Of a DNA stretch of 64,000 bases, positions 26,004 through 34,555 are shown in pieces (position 1 is the first letter of the stretch; every line of letters begins with the position of its first letter). The stretch spans positions 25,008-89,007 of the forward strand of contig WTGU01000144.1 of NCBI GenBank assembly GCA_011523425.1, read 5' to 3'. Made by a program: the position numbers and the translations under genes. Source of the DNA: Alphaproteobacteria bacterium. Lineage in GTDB: Bacteria; Pseudomonadota; Alphaproteobacteria; UBA828. Below the pieces are notes generated by a model, which was not told where the DNA came from, did not search any database, and worked only from the letters and a program-made list of their open reading frames with translations.

Positions 26004-27245
26004 CTACAGCCATTCCTCCTCCAGCGGATAGGAGGAGAGCTGCTCGTGGCCGTCCGCGGTGATCAGCACCTGCTCCTCGAGCTTCACCGATTCCAGGCCG
26101 CCGGCGGGCGAGGTCAGCGCCTCCACGCAGAGCACCATCCCCTCGCGCAGCACGGCGTCGTCGCCCTGGTCCTCGTCCTGCGGGTAGTGGATGACCGGAT
26201 ACTCGTCGCAGAGCCCGACGCCGTGCATCGCCGCCACGTAGCGCTGCTCGACGAACTCGTCGCCCAGGGGGCGCAGCCGTTCCGTCAGCTCGCGGAAGCC
26301 CACGCCCGGCTTCAGCAGCGCCTTGTTCTCCTGGATGTGCGCGTGGGCGTCGGCGTAAAGGCGCCGCTGCTCGTCGTCGGGCCGCGCGTCGCACACCCAG
26401 GTGCGCGAGATGTCGCAGCAGTAGCCGTAGGGGCCCACGAGATCGGTGTCGAAGGCGACGATGTCGCCGCGCTCGATCGGCCGCAGCGAGGATTCGCGGA
26501 ACCACGGGTTGGTGCGCGGGCCGGACGCCAGCAGCCGGGTCTCGATCCACTCGCCGCCGCCGGCGATGTTGCCGCGGTGGAGCTCGGCCCAGAGCGCGTT
26601 CTCGGTGATGCCGGGCACGAGCGCCGCCCGCATCTGCGCGATGGCCTGCTCGCACACCTGGATCGAATGACGCATCAGGGCGATCTCGCCGGCCGACTTG
26701 ATGTTGCGGGCGTTCTCCATCACCTCGAAGCCGTCGAATATCTCGTAGCCCAGCCGCTGCATCTCGATGACGCCCTGCGGCGCGACCCGGTCGATGGCGA
26801 TGCGCCGGTTGCCGCCGGCGTCCGCCCGGATCACCGAGTCCAGATCGGCGGCCCAGGTCCTCGCCATCTCCGCGAGCTCCGTGCCGGCGATGAAGTAGAG
26901 GAAGGCGATGGCCGGGCGCACCTCGCCGATGGTGGGCAGGCCCTCGTTGAGCAGCTCGCTGCCGCCGCCGAACTCGAAGAGGCGGACCGGCCCCTCCGTC
27001 GGCACGTAGAGGTAGCGCGACTCGTTGTGGGCGCACCAGATCTGCATGTTCGTCGCATCGCTGGCGTAGCGGATGTTCACCGGGTCGTAGAGGAGGATGC
27101 CGGCGAGGTCGCGCTCCGCCAGCGCCGCGCGCACGCGCGCGAGCCGGTAGCGCCGCACCTCGTCGAGATCGCACGGCGGGATGCTGTGCTCCATCGCGCC
27201 GTGCTGGCGCGGCGTGTTGGCCGTGTTGCCGGTATCGCTGTTCAT
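26004..27245 (-). CDS. dddP: M24-family enzyme, DddP-like (candidate DMSP lyase)
   Basis: A 413-residue creatinase/prolidase-fold protein. The two-metal site is complete: Asp266/Asp268 (FDTDLVGP), Asp278 (CDISRTW), His341 (MHGVGLCDEYP), Glu375 (CVEALTS), Glu390/391 (KLEEQVLI). Residues reported to matter in the DMSP lyase DddP also line up: Tyr336 five before the His (QRYVAAMH), Asp347 six after it (the proposed catalytic base), and a Trp near residue 70. DddP cleaves dimethylsulfoniopropionate to dimethyl sulfide and acrylate. ATG 27245 has GGAGGG upstream. It is in one block with a paralogue and an ABC transporter. The alternative is an ordinary Xaa-Pro peptidase. Confidence 0.72.
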   Translation of the reverse strand: MNSDTGNTANTPRQHGAMEHSIPPCDLDEVRRYRLARVRAALAERDLAGILLYDPVNIRYASDATNMQIWCAHNESRYLYVPTEGPVRLFEFGGGSELLNEGLPTIGEVRPAIAFLYFIAGTELAEMARTWAADLDSVIRADAGGNRRIAIDRVAPQGVIEMQRLGYEIFDGFEVMENARNIKSAGEIALMRHSIQVCEQAIAQMRAALVPGITENALWAELHRGNIAGGGEWIETRLLASGPRTNPWFRESSLRPIERGDIVAFDTDLVGPYGYCCDISRTWVCDARPDDEQRRLYADAHAHIQENKALLKPGVGFRELTERLRPLGDEFVEQRYVAAMHGVGLCDEYPVIHYPQDEDQGDDAVLREGMVLCVEALTSPAGGLESVKLEEQVLITADGHEQLSSYPLEEEWL

Positions 27246-27315
27246 CAAATCCCTCCGCGACGACGTAGCAGATCGCGCCGCCGATGCAGGTTACGCCTCA
27301 CGCGCTTCACGCGCC

Positions 27316-28524
27316 TCAGACCTCCGTGCCGAGCAGCCGCTCGTCGAAGGGAAACGTGCTCATCGTCTCGATCCCCGTCTCGGTCACCAGTACCTGCTCC
27401 TCGAGCTTCACCCCCTCGCCGCCGTCCTCGTGGCCGATGAAGCTCTCGATGCAGAGCGTCATGTTCGGCTCGACGATGCCGTCATAGTCCCGCCCGGAGT
27501 CGTAGTCGGCCTCGTAGACGATATAGGGATACTCGCCCGTGGCGCCGATGCCGTGGATCATCAGGTAGTAGCGCCGCTCGTAGTAGGGCTCAGGGATCGT
27601 CCACGCCGCCTCCGTGATCTCCCGGAACGTCCGCCCCGGCCGGATCAGGTCCATGTTGTGGTGGATCTGCTCGTGGGCGAGGCGGTAGAGCGTGGTCTGC
27701 GCGGCGCTCGGGCGCCCGTCGCCGCAGAGGAAGGTCCGCGAGAAGTCCGCGTAGTAGCCGTGCGGGCCGACGACATCGGTATCGTGGGCGACCAGCTCGC
27801 CGGCACGGATCACGCGCTCGCCGCTTTCCTGGAACCAGGGGTTGGTCCGCTCGCCCGAGCTCAGCAGCCGCGTCTCCACATAGTCCGCGCCGTCCGCGAT
27901 CAGGTGGCGATGGAACTCCGCCCAGAGCGCGTTCTCGCTGATGCCGGGCCTGACGGCGTCCTGCAGCGCCCGCTCCGCCGCCATGACGCAGGCCATCGAG
28001 CGCTTCGAGCAGGCGATCTCCTCGCGCGTCTTGATCGCCCGCGCCCTCTCGGCCGGCGCCTGGGCGTCGAGGATGACGAAGCCCCGGTCCGCCAGATGGT
28101 TGGCGGCACGCACGTCGATCCGCTCCAGGCCGATCCGGGTCTCGCCCGGACAGTGGCGGCGCATGAGCGCGGCGATCTCGTCGGCCCAGGCCCGCGCCGT
28201 CTCGTCCAGGAGCGGCCCGCGCGCGACGTAGGAGACCGTGGTGGAGACGCGGATCTCGTCGATCGCCGGGTTGTCGCGTTCCATGTGCTCGCAGCCCGCG
28301 AACTCGAACAGCACGACCGGGCCCTCGACGGGCACGAACACGTAGCGCGCCGGATTGCGCAGGAGGAAGGGCAGCATGTTCCGCGCGCCGGTGGCGTAGC
28401 GCACGTTGTGCGGGTCGGTCAGCACCAGGGCCGCCACGTCGAAGCGCGCCATCTCCGCCCGCAGCCGGGCCAGCCGGCCGAGGCGCAGGGCGGTCTCGTC
28501 GGGCGCCGGCGGCACCGGGCTCAT
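27316..28524 (-). CDS. M24-family enzyme, DddP-like paralogue lacking the proposed lyase base
   Basis: A 402-residue paralogue of the next gene, similar end to end. The metal ligands are kept: Asp248/Asp250 (HDTDVVGP), Asp260 (YADFSRTF), His324 (MIHGIGATGEYP), Glu360 (CIESFIG) and Glu375/376 (KLEEQVLV). Tyr319 five before the His is also kept, but the residue six after the His is Gly330 instead of Asp, and the active-site Trp region reads NMLPFLLRN. It therefore probably does a different reaction from DddP, such as peptidase, creatinase-like or another lyase activity. It begins 4 bases after the ABC ATPase stop. Confidence 0.75.
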   Translation of the reverse strand: MSPVPPAPDETALRLGRLARLRAEMARFDVAALVLTDPHNVRYATGARNMLPFLLRNPARYVFVPVEGPVVLFEFAGCEHMERDNPAIDEIRVSTTVSYVARGPLLDETARAWADEIAALMRRHCPGETRIGLERIDVRAANHLADRGFVILDAQAPAERARAIKTREEIACSKRSMACVMAAERALQDAVRPGISENALWAEFHRHLIADGADYVETRLLSSGERTNPWFQESGERVIRAGELVAHDTDVVGPHGYYADFSRTFLCGDGRPSAAQTTLYRLAHEQIHHNMDLIRPGRTFREITEAAWTIPEPYYERRYYLMIHGIGATGEYPYIVYEADYDSGRDYDGIVEPNMTLCIESFIGHEDGGEGVKLEEQVLVTETGIETMSTFPFDERLLGTEV

Positions 28525-28528
28525 GGAC

Positions 28529-30637
28529 TCACTCGGCGGCGTGGATTTCCCGGTCGGGGATGGTGATCACGGGCTCGACCTCGCGCAGCTCCTCGAGCGG
28601 GATGTGGCAGGCGATGACGTGGCGCTCGGCGTTGGTCCTGACAGGCGGCTGCTCCTCCTCGCAGATGGCGCCGAGTTTGCGCGGACAGCGGGTCGAGAAG
28701 GGGCACCCCTTGGGCGGATCGAGCGGGCTCGGCAGCGTGCCTTCCAGGACGATGCGGCGCTTCTCCACCTCGGGGTCCGCGATCGGCACGGCAGACAGCA
28801 GCGCCTCGGTATAGGGATGGTAGGGCGGCGCGAAGACCTCTTCCGTCGAGCCGCGCTCCATGATCTGGCCGAGATACATCACCACCACCCGGTCGGCGAG
28901 ATAGCGCACCGCCGAGAGATCGTGGCTGATGAAGAGAAGCGTGGTGCGGTGCTCGCGCTGAATGTCCATCAGCAGCTCCGTCACCGCAGCGGCGACCGAG
29001 ACGTCGAGCGCGGAGATCGGCTCGTCGGCGATCACCGTCTTGGGATTGCCGGCGAAGGCGCGGGCGATGCCCACCCGCTGCTTCTGCCCGCCGGAGAGCT
29101 GCCGGGGCTTGCGCGAGACGAAGGCGCGCGGCAGCTTCACCGTGTCCAGCAGCTCGTTGACGCGCTCCTTCCGCTTGGCGGAATCGCGCTCGATGCCGAA
29201 ACGCTTGATGACCCGGCCGATCTGGTAGCCGACCGAGTGGGACGGGTTGAGGGTGTCGTTCGGGTTCTGGAACACCATCTGCAGCGAGGCGAGCTGCGCC
29301 GCCGAGCGCTTGTTGACCGGGATGCCGCCGAGATCGGTTCCGTCGAGCACAACTTCGCCGTCGGTCGCGGTCTCCAGCCCCATCAGCACCTTGGCGAAGG
29401 TGGACTTGCCGCAGCCGGATTCGCCCACGATGGCGACCGTCTCGCTCTCACCTGCGCGGAAGCTGATGCTCTCGTTCGCCTTGACCTGGCGCACCGCACC
29501 GCCGGAGACGAGCGCTGCCAGCGAGCGGTCGCGCACCTTGTAGTACTTGCGCATGTTCGCGACCTGGAGGACGGTCTCGCCGACCTCGATGGGCTCGCGG
29601 CTTTCCTCGACCCGCACGGCCTCGGTGACGTCGATCCCCTCCCAGCGCAGGCAGCGGACCCGATGCGCCGGATCGTCGTCGGTATGCACGCCTTCCATCG
29701 GGATCAGGCCCTCGTCGCACCTCCCCGCCTCGAAGAACACGCAGCGCGGCCCGAAGTTGCAGCCCTCGGGCCGCTCGTGGGGGAGCGGAAGCTGGCCCTT
29801 GATCGAGACCAGCGGGCGCGCGTTCTTGTCGGCATGGGGCAGCGGGATGCAGCCGAAGAGCCCCTGCGTATAAGGGTGCTTGGGCCAGGAGAAGATCGAA
29901 TCGATCGTCCCCTCCTCCACCACCTCGCCCGAGTACATCACGCAGATGCGGTCGCAGACCTCCAGCATCAGGCCGAGATTGTGGGAGATGTAGAGGAGCG
30001 ACGAGCCGGTCTTGCGGCTGAGCTCGGCGATCAGCTCGACGATGCCGGCCTCCACCGTCACGTCGAGCGCCGTCGTCGGCTCGTCGAGCAGCAGGAGCGC
30101 CGGCTGCGAGAGCAGCGCCATGGCGATCACCACCCGCTGCTGCTGGCCGCCGGAGACCTGGTGCGGATAGGAGATCATCAGGCGCTTCGGGTCCGGGATG
30201 TGGACGGCCGACAGCATGTCGTGGGCGCGCTCGAAGGCTTCGGCCCGGCTCACGCCCTCATGGATGATCGGCACCTCCATGAGCTGCTGGCCGATGGTCA
30301 GGCTCGGATTGAGCGAGGCCATCGGCTCCTGGTAGATCATGGCGATGTCCTTGCCGCGCACGCGGCGGATCTCCTCCTCGGACATCTCGGCCATGTCGCG
30401 GCCCTTGAAGCGGATGGTGCCGCCGACGATGTCGCCGTTGTGCCCCATGTAGCGCATGATGCCATTGGCCACGGTGGACTTGCCGCAGCCGGATTCGCCC
30501 ACGAGGCCCACCGATTCGCCCTTCGCCACAGTGAGGTCGAAGTCGTAGACCGCCGGCACCTCGCCTGCGCGGGTGTAGTAGCTGAGGCAGAGCCCGGTGA
30601 TCTCGAGGACCGGCGGCTCAGCGCTGTGATCGTTCAT
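28529..30637 (-). CDS. Dpp/Opp-type ABC transporter ATPase, fused DppD-DppF
   Basis: One 702-residue protein containing both ATPases of a peptide/opine/nickel-type importer. Domain 1: Walker A GESGCGKST (47-55), signature VSGGQQQR (161-168), Walker B LLLLDEPTTALD (181-192), then the oligopeptide-transporter C-terminal Cys-rich segment (GCNFGPRC...GRCDEG). Domain 2: Walker A GESGCGKS (405-412), LSGGQKQR, DEPISALDVS, and its own Cys-rich end (GCPFSTRCPRKLGAIC). It lies 10 bases after the permease gene and energises the two permeases upstream. Confidence 0.9.
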   Translation of the reverse strand: MNDHSAEPPVLEITGLCLSYYTRAGEVPAVYDFDLTVAKGESVGLVGESGCGKSTVANGIMRYMGHNGDIVGGTIRFKGRDMAEMSEEEIRRVRGKDIAMIYQEPMASLNPSLTIGQQLMEVPIIHEGVSRAEAFERAHDMLSAVHIPDPKRLMISYPHQVSGGQQQRVVIAMALLSQPALLLLDEPTTALDVTVEAGIVELIAELSRKTGSSLLYISHNLGLMLEVCDRICVMYSGEVVEEGTIDSIFSWPKHPYTQGLFGCIPLPHADKNARPLVSIKGQLPLPHERPEGCNFGPRCVFFEAGRCDEGLIPMEGVHTDDDPAHRVRCLRWEGIDVTEAVRVEESREPIEVGETVLQVANMRKYYKVRDRSLAALVSGGAVRQVKANESISFRAGESETVAIVGESGCGKSTFAKVLMGLETATDGEVVLDGTDLGGIPVNKRSAAQLASLQMVFQNPNDTLNPSHSVGYQIGRVIKRFGIERDSAKRKERVNELLDTVKLPRAFVSRKPRQLSGGQKQRVGIARAFAGNPKTVIADEPISALDVSVAAAVTELLMDIQREHRTTLLFISHDLSAVRYLADRVVVMYLGQIMERGSTEEVFAPPYHPYTEALLSAVPIADPEVEKRRIVLEGTLPSPLDPPKGCPFSTRCPRKLGAICEEEQPPVRTNAERHVIACHIPLEELREVEPVITIPDREIHAAE

Positions 30638-30647
30638 TCCGCGCCTC

Positions 30648-31553
30648 CTAGTCCTTGAGCGACACTTCGCGCAGTCCGTCGGCCAGCAGGTTGAAGCCGA
30701 GCACCAGCAGCGAGACCGCGCAGGCGGGCAGGATCGCCATGTGGGGGAAGCCGCCGGACACGAACGCGCGGGTCTCGGTGATCATCCCGCCCCAGTCCGG
30801 GTCGGGCGGCGGCAGGCCGAGGCCGAGGAAGCCGAGCGCGCCGATGGTGATGGTCGTGTAGCCCATGCGCAGGCAGAAATCGACGATCAGCGGCCCGCGC
30901 GCGTTGGGCAGGATCTCCATCAGCATGATGTACCAGGGCCCCTCGCCCCTGGTCTGGGCGGCGGCGATGTAGTCGCGGGTGGCGATGTCCATCGTCACGC
31001 CGCGCACGATGCGCATGATGCCGGGCGAAGAGGCGAAGACGACCGCGAAGATGATGTTGATCCCCGAGGCGCCGACCTTCGCGATGATGAGCACGTAGAG
31101 CACCATGATGGGGAAGGAGAGAATCACGTTGGCGACGAAGGAGAGGATCTCGTCCAGGTAGCCCCGGAAGTAGCCCGCCGCGAGACCCATGAGGATGCCC
31201 ACCACGTAGGCGCAGGCCGTCGCCGCGGTGGCGTAGAAGAGCACCCGCTGGCCGCCGAAGATGATCCGGGACAGGATGTCGCGGCCGAGATGGTCGGTGC
31301 CGAGCAGGAACACGCCGCCGTCCGGCGCGTCTGCGCCGGGGAAGGCGAAGGGCACCATCGTCGCGTTGGGATCGAAGGGCGCGATGAACTCGGCGAAGAT
31401 CGCGAGGATCACGAAGCCGAGGACGATGCCGGCGCCCACCATGCCGACCGGGCTCTCCCTCAGCAGCGCGACCGGCTTGAGGGACGCGGCGAAGCTCGCA
31501 CCGAGCCTGGCGAGCGGCGTGCTGGGGGCTCCCATGCGCGGCACGTCGCTCAT
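30648..31553 (-). CDS. Dpp/Opp-type ABC transporter permease (DppC family)
   Basis: A 301-residue inner-membrane protein. A first membrane segment (VGMVGAGIVLGFVILAIFAEF) and the periplasmic loop with LLGTDHLGRDILSRII are typical of the DppC/OppC N-terminus; the ATPase-contacting EAA-like loop is AAAQTRGEGPWYIMLMEILPN. The C-terminus ends FNLLADGLREVSLKD, standard for the family. Its ATG overlaps the stop of the other permease (ATGA). Confidence 0.9.
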   Translation of the reverse strand: MSDVPRMGAPSTPLARLGASFAASLKPVALLRESPVGMVGAGIVLGFVILAIFAEFIAPFDPNATMVPFAFPGADAPDGGVFLLGTDHLGRDILSRIIFGGQRVLFYATAATACAYVVGILMGLAAGYFRGYLDEILSFVANVILSFPIMVLYVLIIAKVGASGINIIFAVVFASSPGIMRIVRGVTMDIATRDYIAAAQTRGEGPWYIMLMEILPNARGPLIVDFCLRMGYTTITIGALGFLGLGLPPPDPDWGGMITETRAFVSGGFPHMAILPACAVSLLVLGFNLLADGLREVSLKD

Positions 31554-32482
31554 TTGAACCTGATCCTCGGGTTCAGATAGGTGTAGCCGAGGTCGCCCAC
31601 GGTCTGCGTGAAGACCGCGACGAAGACCGCCGCCGTGCCGCAGGCCTCGATGACGAAGATGTCGCGCCGGAGCGCCGCCTCCAGCAGCAGCGCGCCGAAG
31701 CCCTTGTAGCCGAACGCGAACTCGGTCACGACCACGCCCGACAGCAGCCAGTTGATCTGCAGCATGATCACGGTGAACGGCGCGATCAGCGCGTTGCGGA
31801 GCGCGTGCTTCAGGATGATGCGCCGGTAGGGCAGCCCCTTGAGCACGGCCGTGCGTATGTAGGGCGTGGTCATCACCTCGGCCATCGAGGCGCGGGTCAT
31901 GCGCGCGATGTAGCCGAAGCCGTAGAGCACCAGCACCAGCACCGGCAGGATCATCTGGACCGGGTCGAAGCCCGAGGTCATCGACGAGGTGCCCGGCAGG
32001 ATGCCCAGCCAGAAGACGAAGATGCCGACCAGGAACACCGCGCTGGCGTATTCCGGGATCGAGGTGGTGATGATCGAGAAGACCGAGATCGACCGGTCCT
32101 GCAGCGATCCCTCCTTCATGCCCGCCAGCACGCCGAGGGTGAGCGCGATCACGACCATGATGACGAAGGTGACGCCGGCGAGGATGCCGGTGTTGCCGAG
32201 GCGGTCCCAGAAGATCTCGTTAACGGGCCGCTTGTAGATGACCGAGTAGCCGAGATCGCCGGCGAATATTCGGCCTATCCATTCGAAGTAGCGAACGATG
32301 ACCGAGCGGTCGTAGCCGTTCTCGATCACCCAGGCGTTGAGCTGCTCGGGCTGCGCGTAAGGCCCGAGAACGCTGCGGGCGACCAGCGTCGGGTCGCCCT
32401 CGTTGATGAGGAAGAGAAGCAGCGCGACGACCAGCAGGATGAGGATCATCATGCCGATGCGCCGGATGATCAGCTGGACCAC
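31550..32482 (-). CDS. Dpp/Opp-type ABC transporter permease (DppB family)
   Basis: A 310-residue inner-membrane protein starting at GTG (MVQLIIRRIGMMILILLVVALLLF, the usual first membrane segment). Later segments and the EAA-type loop (TPYIRTAVLKGLPYRRIILKHALRNAL) match DppB/OppB. The C-terminus FTQTVGDLGYTYLNPRIRFK is the family ending. It lies 100 bases after the binding-protein gene, separated by a strong hairpin. Confidence 0.9.
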   Translation of the reverse strand: MVQLIIRRIGMMILILLVVALLLFLINEGDPTLVARSVLGPYAQPEQLNAWVIENGYDRSVIVRYFEWIGRIFAGDLGYSVIYKRPVNEIFWDRLGNTGILAGVTFVIMVVIALTLGVLAGMKEGSLQDRSISVFSIITTSIPEYASAVFLVGIFVFWLGILPGTSSMTSGFDPVQMILPVLVLVLYGFGYIARMTRASMAEVMTTPYIRTAVLKGLPYRRIILKHALRNALIAPFTVIMLQINWLLSGVVVTEFAFGYKGFGALLLEAALRRDIFVIEACGTAAVFVAVFTQTVGDLGYTYLNPRIRFK

Positions 32483-32541
32483 GATGCGCTCCAGCCGTCA
32501 GACAATACCCACGCGCGCAGCCCCCCGCAGCGCAAAAGGAC

Positions 32542-32573
32542 GCGGCGCAGGCGCCCAGAGACGCCCGCGCCGC
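32542..32573 (-). terminator. Hairpin between binding-protein and permease genes
   Basis: GCGGCGC-a-GGCG, 8-base loop, CGCC-c-GCGCCGC: an 11-bp stem with one mismatch, 10 bases past the stop of the binding-protein gene, followed on the minus strand by TCCTTTT. Such hairpins often let the binding protein be made in excess over the membrane subunits by partial termination or by protecting the upstream mRNA. Confidence 0.55.
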
Positions 32574-32582
32574 TCGGTTAGC

Positions 32583-34304
32583 TTAGGCGTCGTCCAGCCA
32601 CACCTCGTGGAACTGGTGATACAAGGTCGGGTGGACCTTCAGGCCCTTCACCTTCTTGTTCGCCGCCTTGTAGACCGAGCGCCAGAAAGGCTGCGGGATG
32701 ATCGCGTCGTCCTGCAGGATCTTCTGGCAGACGGCCATCTTCTTCTTGCGCTCGTTGACGTCGAACGTGCCGTCGGCATCGTCGAGCGCCGCATCGAAGG
32801 CCGGGTTGTCGTAGGCGCATTCGTTCCACGGCACGCCGGCCCGGTAGGCAAGGCCGAGCACCATGGTGCCGAGCGGGCGGTGCGTCCACGCCGTGTAGCC
32901 CCACGGCGCCTTGTCCCAGACCTCCCAGTACTGGTTGGCCGGCATCTTGTTGATCTCGATGTTGATGCCGGCCGGCGCCGCCTGGTTTTTGAAGATCGCG
33001 CAGGCGTCGGTCATCCACGGGCCCTCGGTATCGCCGTTGGCGATCTCGATGGTGATCCCGTCGGGATAGCCGGCCTCGGCCAAGAGCGCCTTCGCCTTCT
33101 CCACGTCCCGCTTGAGCGGCGGCAGTTCCGCGTACTCGGGATGGATCGGGCAGACGTGGTGGTTCTCGGCGACCTGGCCGCGCCCCTGGAAGGATTTTTC
33201 CAGCAGCTCGGCGTGGTCCATGCAGGCCGCCACCGCCTGGCGCAGCTTGAGATTGTCGAACGGCGCCTCGGTGACCCGGAAGCGCATGACCGCGGTCTGC
33301 GCCGTCGTCACCGAATGGATGTCCACGAAGGGCAGCGCCGCCACCGCCTCGTGGGCGTCGCTGGGCAGACGGTAGATCATGTCCACCTGCTGCGAGGCGA
33401 GCGCCGCGACCCAGGCGTTGGTGTCCTCGCCGTGGTCGTAGTAGTGGATCTCGTCCAGGTAGAAGGGGCCGGCCCACCAGTCCCGCGCCTTCTTGAGGAT
33501 GGCGGCCTCGCCCACGTCGTTCCGGACCAGCTCGAACGGGCCGGTGCCGATCGGGTTCGAGGCGAGATCGGCCTCGTAGTCCACGCCGAAGCCCCGGTGC
33601 ACGATGGCGGTCGGATAGTTGTAGAACTTCTCCGGCATCGCCAGATCGGGCTGCTTCAGGTTGAACTGGATGGTGTGATCGTCGATCACCTCGATGGCGT
33701 TGGGGATGCCCCGCTTCACGCCGTCAGCATCCGCCTCGACCATGGCCCCGAAGAGCCCGAGGTTCGACGAGCCGACCGCCGGGTCGAGCCAGCGGCTCAC
33801 CGTGTGGGCGACATCGGCAGCGGTGAAGGCGTCGCCGTTCGACCAGGTGACGCCCTGGCGCAGATGGAAGACCCAGGTCGAGAGATCGTCGGAGGCCTCC
33901 CACTTCTCGGCGAGGTAGGGGACCGTGATGTTGTCCGACCGGGTCCTGGACAGATGCTCCACCATGAAGCGCGCGACGTTCGACCTCTCGACCCAGTCGA
34001 AGATGGCCGGGTCGTCCATCGCCTGCACCCGCTGGGAGACCTTGAGCACGCCGCCCATCTTGGGCTCGCCGGCGCTGGCGGAGCGGATCACGTCGCCGCC
34101 GGGCATGCCGGCCATGGCATAGGCCGTGCCGGCGGCCACGCCGAGCAGCGTCGCCTGGCGCAGGAAGTCGCGCCGGCTGATCTTGCCCGTCTGCAACTGG
34201 TCGCAGAGCTCCGGCATATAGGAATGTGTCTCCGCGCCCAACGCGCGCTCCGACGGCAGCGTGTAGCGCCGCGGATCACGGCTCAGCACTTTCTTGTCAC
34301 TCAT
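32583..34304 (-). CDS. Periplasmic solute-binding protein of Dpp/Opp-type ABC transporter
   Basis: A 573-residue family 5 binding protein with a Tat signal: SRRDFLRQATLLGVAAGTAYAM (residues 43 onward, RR at 44-45) preceded by an unusually long 40-residue cytoplasmic lead. The mature part has the class hallmarks VTWSNGDAFTAADVAHTVSRW near the N-terminal lobe, and DLASNPIGTGPFELV. AAGGAGG lies shortly before the ATG. Within a block of DddP-like and dimethylglycine-dehydrogenase-like genes, the ligand may be a betaine, a peptide or a related compound rather than an oligopeptide, but the sequence does not decide this. Confidence 0.9.
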   Translation of the reverse strand: MSDKKVLSRDPRRYTLPSERALGAETHSYMPELCDQLQTGKISRRDFLRQATLLGVAAGTAYAMAGMPGGDVIRSASAGEPKMGGVLKVSQRVQAMDDPAIFDWVERSNVARFMVEHLSRTRSDNITVPYLAEKWEASDDLSTWVFHLRQGVTWSNGDAFTAADVAHTVSRWLDPAVGSSNLGLFGAMVEADADGVKRGIPNAIEVIDDHTIQFNLKQPDLAMPEKFYNYPTAIVHRGFGVDYEADLASNPIGTGPFELVRNDVGEAAILKKARDWWAGPFYLDEIHYYDHGEDTNAWVAALASQQVDMIYRLPSDAHEAVAALPFVDIHSVTTAQTAVMRFRVTEAPFDNLKLRQAVAACMDHAELLEKSFQGRGQVAENHHVCPIHPEYAELPPLKRDVEKAKALLAEAGYPDGITIEIANGDTEGPWMTDACAIFKNQAAPAGINIEINKMPANQYWEVWDKAPWGYTAWTHRPLGTMVLGLAYRAGVPWNECAYDNPAFDAALDDADGTFDVNERKKKMAVCQKILQDDAIIPQPFWRSVYKAANKKVKGLKVHPTLYHQFHEVWLDDA

Positions 34305-34385
34305 AGACGTAACCCTCCTTTGTGTGATTCGCGTCGACGGTGCCGAGGCTAGACGGCGCCGGCGAGCCGGCATTGGAAGACGTGC

Positions 34386-34441
34386 CTTGGTCCCGTTCCG
34401 CCTGCCTGTCACCAGTCCGGTTGGGACCAAGCCTAGCCCAA
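34386..34441. promoter_or_regulatory. Inverted repeat in the leader of the transporter operon
   Basis: Perfect 9-bp arms CTTGGTCCC / GGGACCAAG with a 38-base spacer, about 80 bases upstream of the binding-protein ATG, in the 251-base gap after the dimethylglycine-dehydrogenase-like gene. It could be an operator with two half-sites or an RNA stem; no known regulator site was recognised. Nothing else of note was seen in the gap apart from an A-rich patch near 34480. Confidence 0.35.
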
Positions 34442-34555
34442 AGCGGAGCCTCTGTCGCCCCGCTAAACATCTCGGAAAACGCAAAAAACCTCCCCGCAGT
34501 TCGACCTGCTCTCGAAACCGATATGGCATCATCACATTTTCGCATGCCAATGACC

